DNA of 32,364 nt from Lentisphaeria bacterium (GTDB lineage: Bacteria; Verrucomicrobiota; Lentisphaeria; Victivallales; UBA1829): contig JAFSZN010000143.1 of the NCBI GenBank assembly GCA_017455665.1, positions 1 through 32,364 on the forward strand, in the 5' to 3' direction. A model generated the notes under the pieces. It saw nothing but the letters and a program-made list of their open reading frames with translations, ran no database searches and was not told the origin of the DNA. Of the stretch, positions 31,270 to 32,364 are shown in pieces; position 1 is the first letter of the stretch; each line of letters opens with the position of its first letter. The position numbers and the translations under genes were made by a program.

Positions 31270-32364
31270 ATGCCTCAAGAGAAAAAACAGATCATCCTGA
31301 ACTGCGAGGAACTTGAGACCCGCTCGGCACTGCTCATCAACGGCCATCTGGAGGACTACCAGATCGAGCGCAAGGGCGACGACATCGTCGCCGGGTCCAT
31401 CTACCTCGGCAAGATCGTCCGCATCGAACCGGGCCTGGAAGCCTGCTTCGTCGACATCGGCGCGGAGAAGAACGCGTTCATGCACTTCCGCGACATGCTC
31501 CCGGCCTCCTACGACATCCTCGACAACATCAAAAAGATCGGCGAGGAGCGCGAGCGCGTCAAGGAGACCGACGCCTCCCCGAAGAAGAAAAAACACATCA
31601 TCTCCATCCTCAGCGAGAAGTTCCGCAACCTCGTGACCGGCGGCGACCGCGCCAAACGCCTGAAGGAGATGGAGGAGCGCATCCACACCGGCAAGATCAC
31701 CATCGAGGACATCCCGCGCGTCTTCCCCGCCGGATCCGAACTCCTCGTGCAGGTCACGAAGGGCCCCATCGGCACCAAGGGCGCGCGCGTAACGACCAAC
31801 ATCACCATCCCCGGCCGCTACCTCGTCCTGCTCCCCTACTCCAAGCACATCGGCCTCTCCTCGCGCATCGAGGACAAAAAGGAACGCGACCGCCTCCGCA
31901 AGATACTGCTCGGTCTGAATCTCCCGGAGGGAATGGGCCTCATCTGCCGCACCGTCGGCGAACACCGCAAGGCGGTCTTCTTCCAGCGCGACCTCGAAAT
32001 GCTGCTGGAACTCTGGTCGAAGGTCGACAACGCCCTGCTGAAGCCGAAGGCGCCCGCGCTCGTCTACGCCGAGCCCGACCTGCTGGAACGCACCGTGCGC
32101 GACCTGCTGACGGACGACATCGACGAGATCGTGGTCGACGACAAGGACAAGTACGATTTCCTCGTCGAAGCGCTCAAGAAGTTCGTCGGAAACGACTTCA
32201 ACACGCAGATCACGCGCCACAAACGCGCCGAATCCGTGTTCGACCGCTACAAGGTCACGCCGCAGGTCGCCGAGATCTACAACCGCATCGTGAACCTCCC
32301 CGGCGGCGGCTACCTCTGCATCGACGAGACCGAAGCGCTCGTCGCCATCGACATCAACACCGGC
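31270..32364 (+). CDS. Ribonuclease E/G family endoribonuclease, 3' end outside window
   Basis: The first 365 residues are present and the frame runs to the window edge. It begins MPQEKKQIILNCEELETRSALL. The S1 domain opening is GSIYLGKIVRIEPGLEACFVDIGAEKNAFMHF, and after an insertion of about 70 residues rich in Lys and Glu (KETDASPKKKKHIISILSEK, in part) the S1 strand continues (GSELLVQVTKGPIGTKGARVTTNITIPGRYLVLLP). Downstream are KRAESVFDRY and EALVAIDINTG, the magnesium-binding Asp region matching E. coli RNase E Asp303. RNase E/G processes rRNA and mRNA with a preference for 5'-monophosphate ends. Whether it carries an RNase E-like scaffold tail cannot be seen. It probably shares a transcript with fmt (16-base gap). 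Confidence 0.93.
   Translation, partial: MPQEKKQIILNCEELETRSALLINGHLEDYQIERKGDDIVAGSIYLGKIVRIEPGLEACFVDIGAEKNAFMHFRDMLPASYDILDNIKKIGEERERVKETDASPKKKKHIISILSEKFRNLVTGGDRAKRLKEMEERIHTGKITIEDIPRVFPAGSELLVQVTKGPIGTKGARVTTNITIPGRYLVLLPYSKHIGLSSRIEDKKERDRLRKILLGLNLPEGMGLICRTVGEHRKAVFFQRDLEMLLELWSKVDNALLKPKAPALVYAEPDLLERTVRDLLTDDIDEIVVDDKDKYDFLVEALKKFVGNDFNTQITRHKRAESVFDRYKVTPQVAEIYNRIVNLPGGGYLCIDETEALVAIDINTG

Overview
The window reads as a piece of chromosome from a GC-rich Gram-negative bacterium. It has outer-membrane export machinery, lipoproteins and an RND pump, but the intergenic DNA is strikingly AT-rich. The gene content (GH127 and GH43 glycosidases, a long RNase E/G with an interrupted S1 domain, Cys-rich bL28, a SUMF1-type domain fused to a protease) suggests the PVC superphylum, most likely Lentisphaerota/Victivallales or a relative in a gut or other polysaccharide-rich habitat. 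That assignment is inference; no rRNA gene is present to settle it. Ten putative promoters share one pattern, close to TTGAAA/TTGACA, a 16-17 base spacer, then TATATT or a near variant.

Layout. (1) 1-4018, plus strand: the 3' part of a GH127 beta-L-arabinofuranosidase gene and a secreted multidomain GH43 glycosidase, an arabinose/xylose polymer degradation pair. (2) 11355-4056, minus strand: a six-gene exopolysaccharide operon encoding a STAS protein, an initiating sugar phosphotransferase, a fused nucleotidyltransferase-like/pseudo-transferase protein, a polysaccharide co-polymerase, a Wza-like export lipoprotein and a Wzy/O-antigen-ligase-type membrane protein, with 4-base overlaps and short gaps. 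(3) 16750-11714, minus: rpmB with its own promoter and terminator, then a promoter and an operon of an AsmA-like membrane protein, a large M16 zinc protease and a membrane-anchored helical protein. (4) 21238-16841, minus: an RND efflux operon (adaptor plus inner-membrane pump), with a palindromic operator just downstream of its -10 box. (5) 21344-22284: a LexA-like repressor and a regulatory region divergent to (6) 22285-24621, an exported protein joining a formylglycine-generating-enzyme-type domain to an M6-like metalloprotease. (7) 24622-28136: a lower-GC stretch with a zeta-toxin-like kinase and small partner, an unknown two-helix membrane protein, and a GT-C glycosyltransferase preceded by a possible attenuator. 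(8) 28270-32364, plus: a second GT-C (GT39-like) glycosyltransferase, a REP-like repeat cluster, fmt, and the start of an RNase E/G gene that runs off the window.

The most unusual points are proteins that keep a recognisable family scaffold but have lost the expected catalytic residues. These are the LexA-like protein (the nucleophile position reads Asp), the RND pump (transmembrane-4 acid pair replaced by Ala-Asn), the polysaccharide co-polymerase (kinase-like C-terminus without a P-loop), and the 472-residue EPS protein (a degenerate nucleotidyltransferase, a left-handed beta-helix and a dead copy of the initiating sugar-transferase domain, encoded next to the intact transferase). The last is the best candidate for an undescribed component.
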